Source: Exobasidium rhododendri | Taxonomy: Eukaryota; Basidiomycota; Exobasidiomycetes; Exobasidiales; Exobasidiaceae | NCBI GenBank assembly: GCA_026210745.1 | Contig: CP110631.1 | Coordinates: 3,224,001-3,288,000, forward strand | Length of the DNA: 64,000 nucleotides | Direction of reading: 5' to 3' | Shown here: in pieces, positions 61,216 through 64,000 of the stretch | Layout: every line of letters begins with the position of its first letter | How positions within the stretch are numbered: position 1 is the first letter of the stretch | Program-made: the position numbers and the translations under genes | Notes under the pieces: model-generated | Told to the model about the DNA's origin: nothing | The model's input: the letters and a program-made list of their open reading frames with translations, nothing else | Database searches by the model: none

Positions 61216-64000
61216 TCACTGCGCAATCTGTTTCGGCATCTTCTTCTTGTTTGCATCGTCCAGCTCTTCTTTGTTAAAGTAATGGGGGGCAACTTCCAGT
61301 AACCATTCTGACTTGATGATCATGACGTTCCTCATAAAGTTCTTACTCGTCTCCACCAGTTCGTAGTAGAGCAGGTAACGAGGTGGAGGGACCTCTTTGA
61401 AGAGACCACTGGACGGATGAATATGCACACTCGCATTCTGCTTGATAGCTCTATAGCCACCACCACCGCCTTTCTGTAGCCTGGCCGTGTTGCTAAAATA
61501 GCCAGCGGTGAGACTTTTCATGATCGGCGTCACGTCGGAGCTGTTCTTGTTCGCTTCTGGGATCAATTCGACCCTTTCGCAAAGCGATGCCAGCTGATCT
61601 CGCACATCTCGGATTCGACTCAGCACTTTGGGCTGAATGAAATTCTCCATGCACCAACTGAAACTATAGTTGCTCTCCACCCAGGCTTCCCAGACATTCA
61701 GCAGTGTAAACATGTCGCCACCGGTGGCATGACTCAACGCTGCTCTTGCCTTATCTGCGTGCAGTTTCTTGTCCTTTGGTCGATAGAATAGCGCACTACT
61801 CTCCTGCAACATCGAGACGATGGATAAAACTTCGTCGGTGCATTCGTACTTTTCACTCGCCAGGATCGCCTTGCTCAACATTGGGTCCACCGGGAATTCA
61901 GCCATCCTTCGTCCCAGTTTCGTCAATTCTCCTACATCATTGAGTGCACCCAAGGCGTACAACAGCTCCAAGCTCCTCATCAGTGTGTCAGTGGCAGGTG
62001 GATCCAGGAAGTCGAAATTGAGCAAATCATTGATGCCAAGTGACTTCAACAATAGGACCACATTTGACAGGTTTGTCCTCTGAATTTCTGGTGGTGTGTG
62101 AGCTTCCATTTCGTTTTCAAAGGCCCACTTTGTGAACAAGCGAAATGTCTTCCCTGGCCCTACTCTACCAGCTCTTCCTGCTCTTTGGTTGGCACTGGCT
62201 CGGCTGCAGGGCACTACCGTCAAGCTCGACATACCCGTCCGAGGGTTGTAGCTATTTTGCTTCACAAATCCAGGGTCAATGACAAACACGACCCCATCAA
62301 TCGTGATTGACGTCTCAGCAATGTTCGTCGCCAAGACTACCTTGCGAGCGCCTTCTGGAGTAGGTTCAAAGATCTTGGCTTGCATTTCCGAAGGTAGATT
62401 CGCATAGATGGGGCAGACGATCAGTTCGGCAATCTTGCTTCCTAACGCTCTGGAAGTCTCTTGCAGATTCTCCATCGCGGCATCGATCTCATCTTGACCA
62501 GTCAAGAAGACCAAAATATCTCCTTTCGGCTGCGTAGTGTGGATTTGAAAGATGGTCGTGATGGCAGCGTGTAGGTAATTTGCTTCTGGTTGAGGTGTGT
62601 AATGGATGTCGACGGGAAACCTCCTCCCTGGAACGTAGAAGATAGGAGCATCATCAAAATAGCCGCTGAATTTTTCTGCATTGATCGTCGCACTAGAGAT
62701 GATGAGCTTTAGATCGGGTCGAAAGCGAGCGACGTCCTTGACAAGTCCAAATAGGATGTCGGTACTCAGAGTCCTTTCGTGCGCCTCGTCGATGATCAGG
62801 CAAGAATAACCTGCCAAGTCGGGTTCCGTCAAGAACTCACGAAGTAGCATGCCATCCGTCATGTACTTGAGAACAGTGACGTCGGAAGTGCAGTCTTCAA
62901 ATCGAATACTGTACCCACACTCTCTTCCTAGTCTGACACCCATTTCTTCTGCCACTCGAGCAGCTACGCTCATGGCAGCGACTCGCCTAGGTTGTGTACA
63001 TCCTACCTTCATTCCTCCTTTTGTGTAGCCAGCTTCGTGTAGGAATTGAGGCAGCTGGGTCGTCTTCCCAGATCCAGTCTCCCCAACTACCACCAGGACT
63101 TGATTGTCTGCTACAGCTTCTAAAAGCTCCTTTCGGAGTGCATACACGGGCAGTGACTTTCTCACTGCATCAATCGAGTCTGCTTTGTTTTGCGCTTCTT
63201 GGATTTGAGCTCGAAGCTTCTCGTCCTCTGGTCGAGCTCCAAAGGCGTCTTCCAATTTGTCCGCTTGCATGACGAACTGAATCGTTTGACTTTCATCAAA
63301 GACATAGTCGTAATCGTCACCATCTCCCACACCGGCTCCTGCTGCAGTGTCGGGCATCACTCTCGACCTTTCAATTTGCTCCTTTTCAAACAAGTCTACA
63401 TCAGTAATATGACTCGCTTGAGCAGATCTCTCTTGACGAGCATCTTCATATCGTTGGTATAGGACCTGTTCCTTTCTCTTGTTGTTTAATTTACCCTGCT
63501 CAGTGATATAGTCATCCGGCATCATGTAACCATCGTCACCATCATCGATCTTGCTTCTCTCCTCTGCAATCCGCAAGACTTCCTTTTTATATTCCAGCTC
63601 TCTTGTTTCTCTCTTACTCAGCTTCTGTCCTCGAAAATAGCGTTCTTCATCTCGAATCTCCTGGCGAAGTAGATCCATCTGCTGTTGACTCCTCTTATTC
63701 AGGTATTCTTGTCGACTGCGGTCCCGCAAGCTTGGCATAGCTTGCTGACGAGCATCCTTATCTTCTGCAAGCAGCCTTCTCGCTGCAGTCTCTGGATTCA
63801 CCTTCGATGAGCTGTGGTCCTCTATCACTCTCTTGGTCGAATCCTTGTCTTTGTCCCTCATCCTCTTTGCAAATTCATCGCGCTCAGCTAAATCACGCAA
63901 CCTTGCTCGTTCTCGCTTGACGTCCTCCGGCGCATCATCCTTGTAATCCGTCCTATCCTGAGCGACATCGTCATCATCTCCCCTTTCGCTTTCAAGTCTA
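61216..64000 (-). CDS. PRP2: PRP2/DHX16 DEAH-box spliceosomal RNA helicase, 5' end outside window
   Basis: This is the C-terminal and central part of a DEAH helicase that remodels the activated spliceosome before the first splicing step (Prp2; Cdc28 in fission yeast). The frame runs open to the right edge, so the N-terminus is missing; about 927 codons are present. The N-terminal charged region includes EARRERSAQ-like RQERSAQASHITDVDLFEKE and ESQTIQFVMQADKL, typical of Prp2/DHX16. Helicase motifs follow: GETGSGKTTQLPQF (Walker A), TQPRRVAAMSVAARVA, DEAHERTLSTD (motif II), SATINAEKFS, LVFLTGQDEID-like ILVFLTGQDEIDAA, LATNIAETSITIDGV and SANQRAGRAGRVGPG (motif VI). The WH/ratchet and OB-fold regions end in KMPKQIAQ. 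No intron seen in this part. Convergent with ELP2-PPAT, 114 nt apart. Confidence 0.95.
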   Translation of the reverse strand, partial: RLESERGDDDDVAQDRTDYKDDAPEDVKRERARLRDLAERDEFAKRMRDKDKDSTKRVIEDHSSSKVNPETAARRLLAEDKDARQQAMPSLRDRSRQEYLNKRSQQQMDLLRQEIRDEERYFRGQKLSKRETRELEYKKEVLRIAEERSKIDDGDDGYMMPDDYITEQGKLNNKRKEQVLYQRYEDARQERSAQASHITDVDLFEKEQIERSRVMPDTAAGAGVGDGDDYDYVFDESQTIQFVMQADKLEDAFGARPEDEKLRAQIQEAQNKADSIDAVRKSLPVYALRKELLEAVADNQVLVVVGETGSGKTTQLPQFLHEAGYTKGGMKVGCTQPRRVAAMSVAARVAEEMGVRLGRECGYSIRFEDCTSDVTVLKYMTDGMLLREFLTEPDLAGYSCLIIDEAHERTLSTDILFGLVKDVARFRPDLKLIISSATINAEKFSGYFDDAPIFYVPGRRFPVDIHYTPQPEANYLHAAITTIFQIHTTQPKGDILVFLTGQDEIDAAMENLQETSRALGSKIAELIVCPIYANLPSEMQAKIFEPTPEGARKVVLATNIAETSITIDGVVFVIDPGFVKQNSYNPRTGMSSLTVVPCSRASANQRAGRAGRVGPGKTFRLFTKWAFENEMEAHTPPEIQRTNLSNVVLLLKSLGINDLLNFDFLDPPATDTLMRSLELLYALGALNDVGELTKLGRRMAEFPVDPMLSKAILASEKYECTDEVLSIVSMLQESSALFYRPKDKKLHADKARAALSHATGGDMFTLLNVWEAWVESNYSFSWCMENFIQPKVLSRIRDVRDQLASLCERVELIPEANKNSSDVTPIMKSLTAGYFSNTARLQKGGGGGYRAIKQNASVHIHPSSGLFKEVPPPRYLLYYELVETSKNFMRNVMIIKSEWLLEVAPHYFNKEELDDANKKKMPKQIAQ

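Overview
This window is nuclear DNA from a fungus, most likely a basidiomycete. My guess is Ustilaginomycotina or a close relative, held with low confidence. The evidence is: protein-coding genes with zero to six short GT-AG introns of about 60-100 nt; densely packed genes on both strands; fungal single-copy housekeeping genes (SNU13, NTO1, YTA7, IMP2, BIM1, DSN1, OCA1, SEC31, XKS1, ELP2, PRP2); and a roughly balanced base composition. I see no transposon, tRNA, rRNA, CRISPR array, virus or plasmid feature. Exon structures come from splice signals, reading phase and remembered family conservation, not from transcripts.

Left part (1-16 kb): SNU13 (minus) and a CECR5-type HAD phosphatase (plus) diverge from a shared promoter. 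A ZIP metal transporter follows. NTO1 (PHD/ePHD, bromodomain, PWWP) and YTA7 (AAA+ plus bromodomain) lie head-to-head. A DHA2-type MFS transporter comes next. Middle-left (16-30 kb): an LYRM2-like mitochondrial protein, a 2.5 kb pyrimidine-rich gene-poor stretch, a two-repeat Myb regulator, the kinetochore subunit DSN1, the mitochondrial inner-membrane protease IMP2, EB1/BIM1, a Nit-family amidase, and an OCA1/SIW14 phosphatase.

Middle-right (29-43 kb): SEC31; the complex I subunit NDUFS6; branched-chain dehydrogenase E1 beta lying only about 50 nt behind a mitochondrial uL10; a ubiquitin/AN1-zinc-finger fusion; a sirtuin; and a secreted GH43-like protein. Right part (43-64 kb): a giant serine-rich membrane protein, xylulokinase, a leucine-rich-repeat protein, a PARP-type zinc-finger/AT-hook protein, an FMP30/NAPE-PLD-like phospholipase, the ELP2 gene, and the 3' part of the DEAH helicase PRP2.

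The most striking observation is the ELP2 locus (57287-61101). One uninterrupted 1245-residue reading frame holds the first WD40 propeller of Elongator subunit Elp2, then a complete eukaryotic-type phosphopantetheine adenylyltransferase (coenzyme A biosynthesis), then the second Elp2 propeller. The enzyme sits exactly in the linker between the propellers. The catalytic partner Elp3 consumes acetyl-CoA, so this looks like a physical link between CoA synthesis and Elongator-dependent tRNA modification. Secondary points are the ubiquitin-AN1 fusion, the very tight same-strand uL10m/BCKDHB pair, a stop-free in-frame intron in DSN1, and micro-exons that carry functional C-termini (SNU13, BIM1).
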